Assembly: GCA_005281725.1 (NCBI GenBank)
Contig: SSBO01000009.1
Location: forward strand, 9,641,795 to 9,705,794
Reading direction: 5' to 3'
Length of the DNA: 64,000 bases
From: Wuchereria bancrofti
Lineage: Eukaryota > Nematoda > Chromadorea > Rhabditida > Onchocercidae
Positions 12,182 to 26,800 of this stretch are shown in pieces. Position numbers and translations under genes: made by a program. The notes beneath the pieces are model-generated. The model had not been told where the DNA came from. It saw only the letters and a program-made list of their open reading frames with translations, and ran no database searches. Position 1 is the stretch's first letter; each line of letters starts with the position of its first letter.

Positions 12182-15100
12182 TGGTTAAATTAAATTAAAT
12201 ATTTCTTCTTTTTCTTTTTCTTTGTTATTTAAAATTTTTTTGATAGCTTTTTTAAATTATTTTTTTTTGATATCTTTCAGCAATTTTTTTAGTTTACTTC
12301 CTCCTTTTTCATTGCAAAATATTTCATTTTCAACATTCTTTTTCCTTCACATTTAATTAATGTAATCAGATTTTAAGATCAAAATAAATTGATCAAATTT
12401 GAATTAATTTAAAAAAAGCAACCGAATCAATAAATATGGATAAATGTTGACCAAATATACAAACTATATAAGTATGCCAAGTATAAATCATATCCAAATG
12501 ACTCTTTTTTTTACATTCAAATAGATTAGTTTGTTTTTCAATAAAAAAATCAATAAGAAAAAAGAAAAAAAAAATTGAAAAAAAAGTAAATGAACTAGAA
12601 AACGAATGAGAAAGAAGTAGGGAAGAGGAAAAGGAAAAGAAAAGAAGAGGCTTTTCTGATAAAAATTTTTCTTCCATTTCATTGCTTATATATTTTCCTT
12701 TTTCAATTTCACATTTTTTTTTTTTTTTTTTAAATAAAAAGAAATAAAGAATTGCAACATTTCACATCTTTTTTGTTGCAAACATAATTAGAAAGGATCA
12801 ATTATGATAGATAGAAAAGAAAAAGTTTGAAAAAAAAGAAGCTATAGATAAAAAATCTATAAATTTTAAATTTACTGAATTTTGCTGAGAAGTTATTGGA
12901 GCGATTCGTAATTTATTCTGAATTCATTAAGCAAATTTTATGCTTCTTTTCTCTTATTTTTCCGTTTCCTGTCACACTTTTTCTTTTTAAAGATCATTTT
13001 ACTTTTCCTGTTAGCATTTTTCTTTTTTTTTTTTTGATTTCGTTTAACATGCTAAATATATTTTAAAAGTGTAAAATTATCACAAAATTTTATTTTAAAT
13101 TGAAATATACGAAGTTAATTACTTAGCTACGACATTTGTCACAATTTCATAATATCAAATTAAGTGCGTCGTTTTTCTTTTGTTCGAAATTTCATCCCTA
13201 AGAATGACGACAAATTAAACTAACTACTCAGTAATGGTCAGTATGAAAATGATTCCTTCAGTTCACTTATGAATAGAAAATAAAGCTTATAATTTAAATT
13301 ACTTCATTCCATCTTTCTTATGCACTCTCCTTTTGCAACAAACAATTTAAGTTGAAATTTTAATTAGCTTGGTGATAAATTTTAATTGCCTCCTCCTTGT
13401 TCTCTTATATTTCCACCTTTTATAATTTTTTTTTTTTTTTTGCTTTTTCTCTATCCATATGTTTGCCCTTGTTTTTCATTAAAAGCAGAATATTTCCAAA
13501 AGTTTTAATATTAATATTTCATACAATTTCATTTTTCAATCCATGAATCAAAGTTGTTAATTTATTATTTTTGAAATAATCTAAGCAATTTTCTTCTCTC
13601 TTTTTTTTGGAAATATCAGAAATATGTATTAAAGTTTTTCATTTCCAAAATTTCAGTGATATTTGTTTTAATTAAATTTGCAATTTGATAATTAAGAAAA
13701 TAATGATTTCTATTGCTTATTTTTTTCCTTTTCTTTTTACCTAATCTTTCTTAGGTAAGAAACATCACTTAATCTAATCACTTTAGGTAAGTAACATAAT
13801 ACAATGTTATGTTCAATATTCAGTTTTTAATCTAATATTTCAATTGTTTTTTTTTTGCTTGCGGAGAATCTAAAACTTACACATATGGCGTTAGGTAAAA
13901 ATTTTTCCCCATGCTTGCGAGATTTTTCGGCTGCTAATGGATGAAATGAAATAAAAGGCATTTCTCAGATACAAAAATAAGTGGAAAGAATTAAAATAAA
14001 TTGAATGGGAATTCATTTTTGTTATTGTTAATTTTTTCCACTTATTATTAATTTATATTATACATTTTCCTTGAATTTTCTTACATTTTTAATTTTCTTT
14101 CATTTAGCTTTTTTCCTTCTTTCTTTGCCGTAAAATTTGATTGTAAAAGGAAAAAAGAAAGGTACTGCAAACGAAAAAGAAAAAAGAGCACATCAAAAGG
14201 CACATTTTGCATATTTTTAATTAAAAATTTATTACTTTTAGTAATGTTAAAAAGTTATGAAATTTTCCCTTCCTCACTGACATTGTAAACGTGTAAAAAA
14301 TTGACATAAATGAAAATCAAGTTGAGAAATTGCAGAAAATTGAATTAAATGGAAATGATGTAAACTAAATCAGAAATGAAATAAGCTAAACTGAAATAAA
14401 GGTGAAACAAAATATGTCCTGTGATAGCAATATAAAAAAATTTAAACGATCAAAATAAATTAAATGTAGTAGTTTTAATTTAATTTTTTCCAAAGTAAAT
14501 GAAATAAAATGTATATTTAATATTAATATAAGAAATAAAAAATAAATGAAATTCAACCTGAATTTTAAATTCTATGATATGCTAAATAAAACTAAAGAAA
14601 AAAAACATATATTCTGGAGTTAATAAGTTATCTTCTTTGAGGAAATTTTTTGAACTAAATTCGAATATTATTTATGTTAATATGCTTTGCTCAGATATTA
14701 ATTATAAAAATGAAATTAATTACTGAATAAGGTTTTTTTTTGATAAAATCACAAAACTTTCGCATAAAACAATTTCAAAATTAAATGGCTAAGTTCTCTC
14801 TGGACAATTCATTGAAATTAAAACAGGAAAACTTAGAAGACGGATTTTTTTATTTAAAAAAAAATGATATTTCAAAAAGTCGATATCGTGGGAAAAATTT
14901 TTAGTGTTATCATTTTTTCTTTATTTCGATAAATTTTATCATAGTATCTTTCCTTTGTTTGCCATTCTCACCCAATTCGAGTATGTGAACATATGTTATT
15001 ATACAAGGACTAATGAACACTTCAACATTCTAACTTACTTTTTAAGAAATATTCTCAAATTTACTTTGAAAAAAATTAATAGTTTTGATTATTTCGTAAT

Positions 15101-15223
15101 ACTTTATATCATTTTATTCCCGTCTTCGTTCCTTCCATAATTATTTATTACATACGTGTCGTATAATTATTGTTTTGCTATGGTAATTCAATAAAACTAA
15201 CACAATGAATAATGGCACTCTTA

Positions 15224-15486
15224 TACCGTAACCGTTTCGATCAATACTAAAATTCTATTGGGTTATGGTAGAATATCATATTGCGTACTGTACATACCAT
15301 ATGTGCAAGAAATGTTCATATACATGTGTCCTCTTACCTTATCAACAAAAGCAAAATATAGTTTTTACAATTCAAATAAGTTTAGCAGTTCATTTTTAAA
15401 ATTACCGCGATAAATCTTTCCTTTAGCTTACGATAGCGTTCAAGTGTTGCTACGGTATAGTTAATATAATATGCTGCATACTGTAC
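15224..15486. repeat. region with degenerate TACGGTA/TACTGTA elements
   Basis: Contains TACCGTA at 15224-15230, TACGGTA at 15451-15457 and TACTGTAC-type words near 15284 and 15479. The stretches ending at those two TACTGTAC words resemble each other loosely, which suggests two diverged copies about 190 bases apart, a few hundred bases before the cysteine-rich gene. Confidence 0.3.
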
Positions 15487-15731
15487 GTCAAATGATACAC
15501 AAATATCTGTATGCATGTATGCTTGTAAAATTTAAAAAATGAGTTCATTTATAGTATCACAGTGAAATGTTTCTAAATTAATTCTGATATTCTCTCAAAA
15601 TATTTATTATTTTGAAATATTTAAAGTCAACAACGATTCATTTTAGATTTCATCAAAATTTCCTTCTCATCGATTTAAAAATGATTGGAATGATGATAAA
15701 GATAATGGTGAAGTGATAATGTGATACGCAA

Positions 15732-18700
15732 ATGTTTGCTATAATTACAGTAACAACTAATATATTTCTATTAATACTACTAACATTGTCACCAACTATG
15801 GCATTTTTCTTCGGCTCCAGTGCTGATCAAAATCAAAATCATTGCAATCGTTTAAAAGTTGAACAATGTTTCAAAACTGCCTTTCAGGTATTCTACACTT
15901 TTTTGAATTTTTTTTTAAAATTTGTTTTGGAGTGACATTTGTTTTTCTTAATTTCAAAAACATACAAATAAATTAAAATATGACGATATTAAAACGTAAC
16001 AATCAGCAAAATCGTCTCTTTTAAAATTACTTAAATTCTAATCCTCTTTTTATTAAAAAAGATTTGTATGTTTTTATTAAAGTTTTTATTAAAATAATCT
16101 CTTTTTATTAAAATTCGCAGCATATAATTTCAACCATTGAATCAAAGTAATTTCTAAAAAATATTTTTCAAATTTTTTCCTTTACAAATCCTAAATAAAA
16201 TACAGATTCAGGAAAAGAATTAAAAATGTTTTAGACAATGCGTATTCGACGAAATGTTGACAACAATCAAAATCGTTCAACAGAAACGTCAAAAGTACGA
16301 CATCGATGTTCGTTGAGAAGCGTAACACACGCGATGATGCCGAGAAATCAGCACTTATGTGCTGCAAATCGACATTACTTATCGTGTTTCAATAATGACG
16401 CATGCCAAGATGATTACACAGCACATGTAAATTTTTCTCATTTCCTTCTGTTTTATAAAAATTTTTAGAAACATTTAAACATGAACGTTAAAATTAAGTG
16501 GTAATTTTACAAAATTCACATTCCTTACATTTTTTAATGTTCAAAATGCAGAAACAAACGTTTGTTATGAATTTTTGGAGCAAAATTTTAACACTTCATT
16601 TTTGGTATTTTTGAATTTTTGAAATTTCTGTGATAACTCTTAAACATTTCAAAATTTCTTCCAATTTTTATGCTGCAGTTTTTCTAATGTTTTATAAATA
16701 GGTATAATTATAACATTTATAGATTGCATCAACTGTGTTTAACCAAATTCATGGACGCATTTTACCAATACAAATGTTTTTAGCACATCGAGGATATGCT
16801 GTACGAGTAAGTTTATCCTTTTAAAATTAAAAAATTGAAATTAAAAGACACAATTTTATTGATTTAACTGTTTAAATTGCAATAATTTTTGAAATTTATA
16901 ACTACATTTTATCGATCGGAATTCGTACAAAAAAGAAAAAAGAGAAAGAACCTGTGGTATTGCTGTGAAGAAATATTTATTCTCATTTACAACTTGGGTT
17001 GCTTATGAAAGCGAAAATAATGAATTGTCAGATATTTCATTTTAAAAAAAAATGCTTGAAAATTATTTTATCATTAATTTTCAAAGTTTCGGAAGAAGTT
17101 TATGGAAGATCGCTTTTGTTGGAATAGAATGGAAAATATTTTATCAATTATAATATGCATATTAATTTGAAATGATTTTTTTTTCTGATTTTCTAGCTAA
17201 TAACTCTCATTTTTATCGTCGAAAAATGAAAAATGAAGAAAGTATTTGAAGTAAATAACAAAAAAAAAGACTATGAATGATTAGCATTTACATTATATTC
17301 AATTAATTCCTAAAACTTTTTATTTATCTTCACATGTCCTTTTTACAGAAAATGCAATAATGTTTGAATTTTCCATTGCTTTTTTAGTTTCTCTTAATTT
17401 TCGAACTTTCTGAAATTAAATCATCAAAAAATGGTAAAAAAAAGATATGATGAAAATATTACAAGCATGTTCAATTAGAATTTTTAATATATATGCATGA
17501 ATTGGTTATGTTTGTTTTTCTAACCAAACATGTATATGAAATATTATTGTGTCTGTCTTATTAAATTAATTGCTTCTGATTTGTTAATTTAATTGACTTG
17601 AAAAAAAATTAAAGCTGAAATTTGAAGGTCACTTATTAGTTTTATAATTAAAATTTATTAATTCATTTTATTTTATCCAGATTAATTGACACTCAACTGA
17701 TAATGCTTTCAATGTCAATGAAAAATTTAATGCATGTTATTTATGCTACTACTGCATTCATATTTATTGATTTTAATTATATTTACTTGTTTATATTTGT
17801 AATTGTATAGTGTTATATCATACTTCTTTATTAATTATATTTTTTAATTAATTTTTATTATGTCCATTCATTTTTTCCTTACATTTACTTATTTTAACTT
17901 ACTTTTTGAAACAACTATGAATATAAATTGAGAGTTTTTTGTTTCTTTCAAATGTAAAAATTTGCATCAAATTAATATTATTATTGTTATCACTATTACT
18001 TATTTTAGCTATGCTCACAAACGTGTTCACATGAAAGTCGCATGAAATGTCAACAAATGCTAAGCACTGACGAACGACAAGAAGAAAAAGGAAATTATTT
18101 GAAATTGGTAAAAATGGCAAAGAAAATAAGCCTATCAGGTTTCATTGATGAAATTAACCTATGCAATCGCTTTAAAATGATATTAAGGAAGGTAATAACA
18201 TTTGGTTTATAAATTTTCTAATAATGCCATATATTTTAATTATAAAAAATATTTAAATTATCTGATCAAATTAAATTTAATTTTTAAATTATCAATTAAA
18301 AGTAAAGACTTTTCTTTAGCCTGCAGTCTAAAATCTTAACATTTTTCTCAACTTTTAACAAAACAAATAGTTCAATTGTATAACGCAATTAAATTTAGTG
18401 TTTAAATTGTTTGAATTATAAGCAACTTATAGTTATGATATCAAATACACTTAACAATTTTTCATTCTTGCTATTAAGTGTGCATGTTCATTAATAGCAT
18501 TTCTTTATAATTTTTTTTTTTTTTAAATAAATAATTATTTTCAAATTGTACAATATTTTAAAATTATTGTGTTTAAGTTATGAAAATACTTAATATTTTT
18601 CAGCTTATCCAATATCGTACACGATTTTGTGGTGAAGTAGCGAAATGTATTTGCAATGATATGAATATTCAAGCAGGTGTGATGCATTGTAAAGCAGGTT

Positions 18701-18822
18701 GTGATAGTACTGTTGAAAAAATTACGACAGTCAAATCAAGAAGAAATAAAATTTCATCAAAAGCAAATACAATTTCATTTAATAATTTTATTATTTTATT
18801 CGTTCTATTCAGGTTATCATAA
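15732..18822 (+). CDS. secreted cysteine-rich protein with hydrophobic C-terminal tail
   Basis: Five exons: 15732-15887, 16235-16426, 16723-16806, 18009-18191 and 18604-18822. Every junction is GT-AG in phase 0, and the product is 277 residues. The N-terminus is a signal peptide: MFAIITVTTNIFLLILLTL, then SPTMA, with likely cleavage near residue 24-31. The mature part carries about 16 cysteines in clusters (HCNRLKVEQC, CFNNDACQ, LCSQTC, FCGEVAKCIC, HCKAGC). A basic and serine-rich stretch follows, then the hydrophobic tail ISFNNFIILFVLFRLS. That tail could be a GPI-anchor signal or a short membrane anchor. The ATG was chosen because it opens the signal peptide and an in-frame TGA lies just upstream. 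Disulfide-bonded extracellular function is inferred; no family is recognised. The uniform phase-0 introns support the model. Confidence 0.72.
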
Positions 18823-18855
18823 AAAAAGTTGAAAAATTTTTGTGAAAATATTATG

Positions 18856-18861
18856 AATAAA
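18856..18861 (+). promoter_or_regulatory. polyadenylation signal AATAAA of the cysteine-rich gene
   Basis: A canonical AATAAA 34 bases after the stop codon of the preceding gene, in the expected sense and spacing for a short nematode 3' UTR. Confidence 0.6.
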
Positions 18862-20679
18862 GCGGCTAATTAATTATATTGTATAATATATTTTCATTAT
18901 CATTCTGAATCAATCGTCTTTTTTTTTTCATGTATATTAATAATTAAAAGTTTAATATATACACAATAATATATTTATGATTGATGTATAATTGAATTAT
19001 GATTGAAAAAATTGAAAGCAGATATGTTGAACATGTATATAAGATCAGGAAATGATTAAGGTATCAGGAATCTATTTTCATGTAATTTTGTCAACTGATA
19101 AGGCTTGCAATTAGTCAAATAAAATAGATATGATTGGTTAAAACAAAATGATAGTTTATTAAATAAAATAATTTTTCACCTTTTTTGCTGTATATTAATA
19201 AATACTGTAATATTTAGCATATTTTGTTATATATTGTATTTAAATTAAAAATGGAAAAAGTAAAATGTTAAAGAATTTCAGCATTTCATTTCAATCCTTT
19301 TTTCCACCGCAATTGATTGTATGAAAATAATTGCAAAAAATGTCATATATTTAACCTTAAAAAATAATCAAGGAACTGAATTAAGTGATATGTATTGGCA
19401 AAAATTAAGTCTGCTTCAAAAAAAAAATTGGATTTTTATAAGTGTTGTTTTGAAAAACTAATATTTTCATCAAATATAGGATTAAAAAAGTTTGTGAAAT
19501 TTATCAAGAAAAGAACTTATTGTAATTTTCCTGTATTTATTTTATCGGGCATAATTTTTTTTTTATTTTTTATTATCGTTTATTTGGCTGTGATTTTAAT
19601 TTAAATTAATTTGAATTATTTAATGTTAAATCATCTTTATCATCAATTTTGCCGCAAATATCGACAATTTGAAGTCAACACTCAAGCAATTATTTACTTG
19701 ATAAGTAAATTAACAACAGTTATTGCATAAGCTAAACACCTAATAGCACCTGCCACACTACTGTATTTGCTCATCATTTTACCGTATCCACCTACAGTAA
19801 CGTCTATTTTTGAATAACCATACTATAAATTAGTGGCAGGCTGATGAATGCTGATAAGAAATTACTATATTTAGAATTACAAATTTAGATTTGAATTTAA
19901 TTAATATTTAAGATAATATTGCTCTTATGGAATCAGCAAACGGTTGTTAGAGAAGCATGATTAAAATTTACTACTTGAATTATTTGAATTTGAAAATTGT
20001 ATAAATTTTTCGTCTGATTTTGCTTCGTTAAAAATTCACAAAATTATATCATTATAAATATTATCAAAAGAGATTTATATCAAATATTTAAATTATATCA
20101 TATCAAATATTATTAAAAGTTATATCAAACATTATTAAAAGTTCCTGATCAAATATTGGAATTAAACTACTTCCTTAAAACTAAAACAGCTTCTAGAAAA
20201 TAATTTTTCAAATTACAATTTAATTAATGAAAGGAATTTGCCATGTATTTCAAATTTATAATTTCGTACAACATTTTTCTAGCTCATTTATTTTATTCTT
20301 TTGGTAAAATGCTAGAAAATATTAAATATGATCTGTAGGAAATTTTTGCTGAATTTAATAACAAGAATTAAAAATTAATCACATTGCCTAGATCATATTT
20401 CATGTGCAATTACACTAAAGTTTGTTAATGTTGAAATTTATTGAAGTGTTAATGGATTTTTGTTTTTTGTGTGGAATTGGAAAATTCGAATGAGCATTTT
20501 TCTGAGAAAAAAGTAGACGAAATCAAAAAATGAATATCATGTAAAGGGTAAAAGATCATCAAACATCATTAATAAATGCAATGTTTCTTTTTTTTTAAAT
20601 CACTGTTCTTGACACATGATTATTAATTGAAGTAGCATACTCAAAAAAATAATTATGTATAAAATGCATATTACTAGGC
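18862..20679. other. intergenic region between convergent genes
   Basis: About 1.8 kb between the cysteine-rich gene and the 3' end of the minus-strand PDZ/BTB gene. It is AT-rich, with a short AAATATTAAAAGTTAT-like internal repeat near 20080-20150 and one minus-oriented TACGGTA/TACAGTA element. An open frame of 69 codons at 19395-19604 lacks exon signals and is not called. Confidence 0.55.
19759..19786 (-). repeat. minus-strand copy of the TACGGTA-N14-TACAGTA element
   Basis: On the plus strand TACTGTA (19759-19765) is followed after 14 bases by TACCGTA (19780-19786). On the minus strand this reads TACGGTA-N14-TACAGTA, the same arrangement as plus-strand copies at 42740, 54760 and 61287. 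Confidence 0.45.
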
Positions 20680-20685
20680 TTTATT
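20680..20685 (-). promoter_or_regulatory. polyadenylation signal AATAAA of the PDZ/BTB gene
   Basis: TTTATT on the plus strand reads AATAAA on the minus strand, about 130 bases past the stop codon at 20814-20816. Confidence 0.45.
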
Positions 20686-20813
20686 AATATCAGTAATCGA
20701 GTACATCATTTCTAATATGTATAATTAGTTTGTAAGTAAACTGCAAAAGTAGCAATAGGAAATTTTAATTTTCATCTAGTTCAATTCATCGTTTTCTTCC
20801 TTCTTTCTTTCTT

Positions 20814-23800
20814 CTAATCTAATTCTTCCATTAGTAACGTTTGTAGAAATGGAGAATTTTCAAAAAGATTCTCTTTCGAAGGCATTGATGGTAAACCAGG
20901 TTCTGGTACATCAGACATTAAACCTTGACCAATCCATTTATGCACCTGTTTGCATTTAGCTTTTAATAATTCAATTCGTTCCAAAGGTGAAAGCTGTGGT
21001 ATTGTATAATTAGCCCATTCGTCACGTTCCACGTACATTTCATAATCATATCGAGCTTGAATCATTTCATCTATGATTTTTGGTTGCTCATCAACATTTA
21101 AGTGCAAACTGAAATTATAAAAATGAATTTAAAAATTTCCAAAAAAAAAAGTTTAAATATGAAATGAAAATTACACATAGCAATAATGACTGTAAGGAAT
21201 GCAATAAATTGTATCTTTACTATTTTTTTTTCATTTTCTAAAAATTTATAAAATTTTACAGTTGAAACGATATGCATGAATTATTTATGACTGGGAATTT
21301 TGACTTTTCATAAGCCTAATTTACAGCTGTTTGTTGTAAGTAAAATTAAAAATAAAATCGAAATGAAAAATTTGTTTTAAAATTTGAAATCACTTTAAAT
21401 AATCCACAAATTTTGACTGAACTTAATTAATTTTTATGAAAATAAGAGTTTTTTTTTTCTTACGAATATGTATCAGGAAATACTGCAACAATTCGCGCAA
21501 TTGCGCAAGCTTCAAGTTTCGGAAAACCAAATTTTATTGCAAGTCGCAAAAATTGAAGTGTATTAGCTTCACATGGTGGTCGTAACGTATTGCATAGCTA
21601 AAAAAATAACTCAAATAAATTTTGATTAACTGTAAATAATCATTGATTATGAAATATAATCATTAATTGTGCAAGATAGAGATAAAGATTAATGAAGGAT
21701 ATTTTTTTCTTGAATAAATATAGTTTGCTAGAGATATGATCAGTGAAACAATAGTAAGTAATAATGCTAACTAACACTGATAAAAGATATTTATGAAAGT
21801 TAACAATGATAATAATGGTTAAATCATTTTTTTTTAAATTTGCAATTAGAAAATAAAATATTGATAAATGTGAAGAAAAAGCAGATAGTTCTTTCTTGCT
21901 ATGTAATTGATAAAATATTTGATAATAAAATAAAATCAGTAAAGTGAATAGCTTGCAATAATGCATGTTTTAATAATTAATTATTGTATAGCTAAGATCT
22001 TAAATGAATTAATCATCAATCAATCAATAAATAAATAATCATTGAAACCTCCTGAAAGATGCGACAAAAATCATCATCATGCATTTGCAACAATTCCTGA
22101 TACATCAGTGGTTTTAATAAATTCAAGCAAGCAAGGAATTTTTTATAATTAATAAAATCACTGGAATGAAAACTTCCACCAAAATATTTCACATCACACA
22201 TGCCAGTAAATGCAAATGATAATACCTACAAATTGAAATACTTGAATAATTATTGTAAATCAATACCTATAAATTTTAAACTAATTAGCTAAAATCGTCA
22301 ATTGAAATCAAAATCGATCACTTAAAAACTCCATCAATTTCTGCTTCTAATTTCAAATTAAATCGTCTAAATTTATTAATTGGAATTAAACTAAATAATC
22401 ATCTTCTGAAGTTTTAGGCATTTTTTTGAAGTGATTTGATTCATAAACAGAAGGGCTTAATAATTTGTAATGACAGTAAACTTACAAAAAAAAAAAAATG
22501 AAATTCTATGACAACAAATAAAATAATTTCAAATTAAAACATATTTCATTGTAAATTTTTGAAATATCTTTTCTTTGAAGTAGCTTTTTTATTATAGCTT
22601 CGCTATTTCAAAATAAAAAATATAAAATTTTTATGAAAAAATTATTGATCAGTTTATTTAAAATTTACTTGCTCTACTGTTGCTGATTTAAATTCTAAGC
22701 TGACTGAATTTTCTTCCGGATTGCTATCCATGTAATCATGAAAATATCTACATGTTATATACAAACAATGCCGATTATAAAATATTGTTTCATCGATGCA
22801 TTCAATGTAATAGAATCTGAAAATAAACAAAAAAAAAAAAAAAAAACGGAAAATCTTTGTCATTTGATAAAATTGATAAAAAAAAAAATTTAATTTCAAA
22901 TTTGAAATTGATTATATGTTTGTTAGATTTGTTAAACCGAAAGATTATATTATCGAGGATTTATTCTTAATTTTTTTTTTTTTTTGATAAATTCGTTAAA
23001 TTTCCCTTGCATTACATATATGAATTTGGTTTTGTGAATGATATTCCGTGTAAAACTATTTTCAGGTGTAAAAAATTAATATATTTTTCAAATACTGTAA
23101 TTTTTTTTTCATTTTTAACATATTTTAGCAATATATTTATTATTCATTTCAAAAATTCATGTGCACATCTAATTCAAAATTTTACATTTACTTAATTATA
23201 AATTATGCTCTATAATCCATTTACATTTCCATTTCATAAACCAAATAGTAATGTAAAAATATTTCACCACGTATATTATTTATTTCTATGGGTAACTTTT
23301 TTTTAATATTTAATATGATATATTACTATTATTACTGCTGTTAACTTATGAAACAATTAATTAAAAACATTTCAAGCTAAGTTCATTCGTTGATAATGTA
23401 ATAAGTTAATAGAAAAATTTAAATTTTATTGAAAATAAGAAAAAAGAACGAAAAAAAAAAAAGTGTTATTATAAAGATTTGGATAAAACATACGGTTCAG
23501 CAGATTTGTCAACAAATGTCATTGCTTTAAATCGTTCATCAGTTTCATCATGTGGTTTCAAATGAAGTAATGGATATAAATTAACTTTTGGTATGATATA
23601 ATTGAAATCATTTAGTGCAAATGCCAATTTTATTTCAATTTTTAATTGACCCCAATTAAATTCATCACTTTGATATAATTTTGTTAATGTTTCCGTGTAA
23701 TGTGGAACAAATTCCACACGATGTTTTAATTCTTGCCAATGCGCTGGGAAGCATTCAACTGTAAAAATTCAATTTCTTCTTTGTTTCCTGTTTATTGTTT

Positions 23801-26800
23801 CATTTTTTTTTTCTTTTCAAATTTGTTTTACAAAATTTTCGAATCATTTTGTAACAAAATCGCGGTAAACTGAAATTTTTTGGTGACATAAGGACAATGA
23901 AAACGAAAAAAAAAAGGAAAAAGAACGGAAATAGGAAGTAGGAAGGATCCAAAATTTTTCAATTTATTTATTTTGAATGAAATAGTAGTAGAAAGTTAAT
24001 TTTTACAATTGTATTTTATGCATTTCATAGAAAAATGAATTTTTTTGAGAAAATTATTGATTAAATTTTTTTTTTTCTGCGTGCTTTAATTGCTGTGTAA
24101 AAATGCTATGCTAATTTCATCCATTCTGTTTTCTTTTTTGTTTTTATTTATTTATTCTTTCAAATTCATAATTTTAGCTTTATTTATTTATTTTCAAAAT
24201 TGTTTTTTCCTTCTTTTAAATTGCAGGAAAAGTTAGTTTTTTTTTTTATCTTTTTGTTAAAAAGATTAACATTTTATTTTATGTAAATATATAAAGAAAA
24301 AAAAACACTGAAAAGACATTTGAAAAAAACTAATGTACTATAAAATTTTTAATTGAAAAAAATGGAAATTACAAAAGCTAACTTCTTCTGCTTGTTTTTG
24401 ATTGTGCACGAAATTGCACTCGAAATTCTCCTTTAATATTAACTTCAGTTTGCCGTATTAATTCAATCACAAATTCTCTTCCCTTTTTTGTTATATGCAA
24501 TGTCCTGTAGATAAAAATATATATTTTATTAAATTTAATTCAAAATAAGTTTTTCATCAAAAAAAAAAAAAAATGAAAAAAGCAGAAGAGAAGAAAGTAA
24601 TGCTGAAAAAATGTAGGAAAAAATAGTGTAAAAAACCGAAAAAAAGGAATATAGAAAAGAGGAAGAAGCGGACCCAACCGAAAAGAATGCGGAAAAAATG
24701 AAAAAAGCGAAAGAATGCGTTGCGGAAAAAACCAAAAATATATGCTTTTGAATAAGTAAGTGAAAAAAAATTATTTCCATTAAATTTGTGTGAAATAAAT
24801 ATTGGAAAAAAATTGATTTATTATTTGTGCTAAATAAATGTTTGTAATAAATAAATAATCAGAAAAAAAAAATAATATTAAATTATCTTTCAGTGGAAAT
24901 TATCAATTTATTGGATTACTCAATATCAATACACTGAAACAATCTAAAATTCTGAATTTCTTTATTTTTTCTTGATAACAATTAAATATTTTTTGTTTAA
25001 AAAATTTTTTTGTTCAAAAAATATCAAATCAGTTGTCTAGAACAAAAAGTATTAATTGAAATGTTATCCAGTAATTTAAAAAAAAGGAAAGAGAGAAAAA
25101 TGCTAAATTGCTAGAATATATTAAATCATTTTGATCATTACAATATTAAATTGTATTTAAAAGGATAATAAATGAAATAAATAAAAATAAAATAAAAATT
25201 AAAATGAAAATAAAATAAAATAAAAATGCTCAAAATTTGCTAAGATATTGAATTATTATTCAAAAACAAAAGCAAAATAAAATTAAAGATAAGCAAAAAA
25301 TATGAATTTAGCATGCAAAAATGATGTAATTTTGGAAAATAAAGAACTAATTTTTATTTCTTCCAAAAAATTTAAATTATCATCAAACTTCTGCAAAATT
25401 CTTTTTATGTCATGGTTATAGACAATCCATTAATATTATGTCAACTGAAATTTAATATTTAATAATGTATCAAATGAAATGAAAAAATAAAATATAGAAT
25501 TGAAAATAATAGAAATATTTTTAAATTGCAAGAAAAAATTCGAAAAAATTAATTTTCACTTTTTGTATGTTTCATTAAAAAAAAAAAAAGTTTGTTTCAA
25601 TTTATTATTTCCATTTCATTTGATTCATTTCATTTTCTCTCCATTTTCCTCTTTTTTCTCTTCTTCTTCTTCTTCCACGTACTATTAAATATTAAAATGT
25701 GCCGCTAAAAATTTTCTCTGACAAAAATTTCATTTCAACTTTTTTTTCCATACTTTATTTAAAATTAGAAAAGTCGTTCTACATAAATACGAAAATGAGT
25801 TTTTCATGAAAAATTTTTTGATGCTAAAATTTGATTTAAACATCTCTTTAAATAATTGACAAGGAAGCAAAATTTCTTTACAACATTTGAAAAAAAAATC
25901 TAATCTATTTTTTGTTCTAAGAAAAAAAGAAACTGTTCAATTAAAATTTTGTTTTCAAAGTATTTAATCAACGATTTAAAATACTTAATCAATGAAATCA
26001 AAAAAAAAGGAAATGTTTAAATAAATTTGTTTTTTTCGAAATATCCAATAAAAATACAATGAAAAAGGAAAATTTTTAAATTAAAAAGTAGTGAATAATT
26101 TTTTTTTNTGTTTTCAAAGTATTTAATCAACGATTTAAAATACTTAATCAATGAAATCAAAAAAAAAGGAAATGTTTAAATAAATTTGTTTTTTTCGAAA
26201 TATCCAATAAAAATACAATGAAAAAGGAAAATTTTTAAATTAAAAAGTAGTGAATAATTTTTTTTTCTCGAATATTTAAATACGAAGTTTTCTTTTTTTT
26301 TTCATAAGGATGATTTCTGATAGTCATTTAATAAACGATTTAATTAAGTATTACTAATTTTAATAACTATGTAAAGATTGTTAATTTAATAATGGTTTAA
26401 TTAACGTTATGAGATTATAACAATTCACAATAATTAAAATGACGTAAACATCTTTCGCGTAATGGTTAAATTATTGTCATAAGAAAATTCTAATCATTGC
26501 TATCTTTTAACAATTTCATTTAGTATTACTATTTCTGATTAAATTATCATTCATGACAAGTAAAATGATTTAAAAATTGTTAATTTAATAATAGTTTAAT
26601 TAACGTTATGAGATTATAATAATTGCTATCTTTTTTTTTTCAGTATGATAATTTGATTTAGTATTATCAATTTTGATAATGATAAATCTTGGTAATATTT
26701 CAATAATTATCATTTATGATAATTAAAATGACGTAAATATCTTTTCACGTGATAATTTAATTAGTATTTTAAGATGGTACCATTCAATATATCGTACACC

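Larger units (their letters stand above)
4460..15731. other. 11 kb AT-rich intergenic region with simple repeats and an assembly gap
   Basis: The first 600 bases after the L10a stop are less AT-biased and probably include its 3' UTR. The remainder is dominated by A and T homopolymers and AAAAT-like words. The only long open frames are AT-driven and rich in F, I, K, L and N. Landmarks annotated separately are a (GCC)5 run, a TTTTG-type run, a CT tract, a duplicated segment around an N run, and copies of a TACGGTA/TACAGTA element. No tRNA B-box, rRNA or credible exon chain was seen. Confidence 0.6.

Noticed and set aside
19395..19604. 69-codon frame with a hydrophobic C-terminus
   Set aside because: Starts with a non-ATG codon, is built from AT-rich codons and lacks flanking exon signals.
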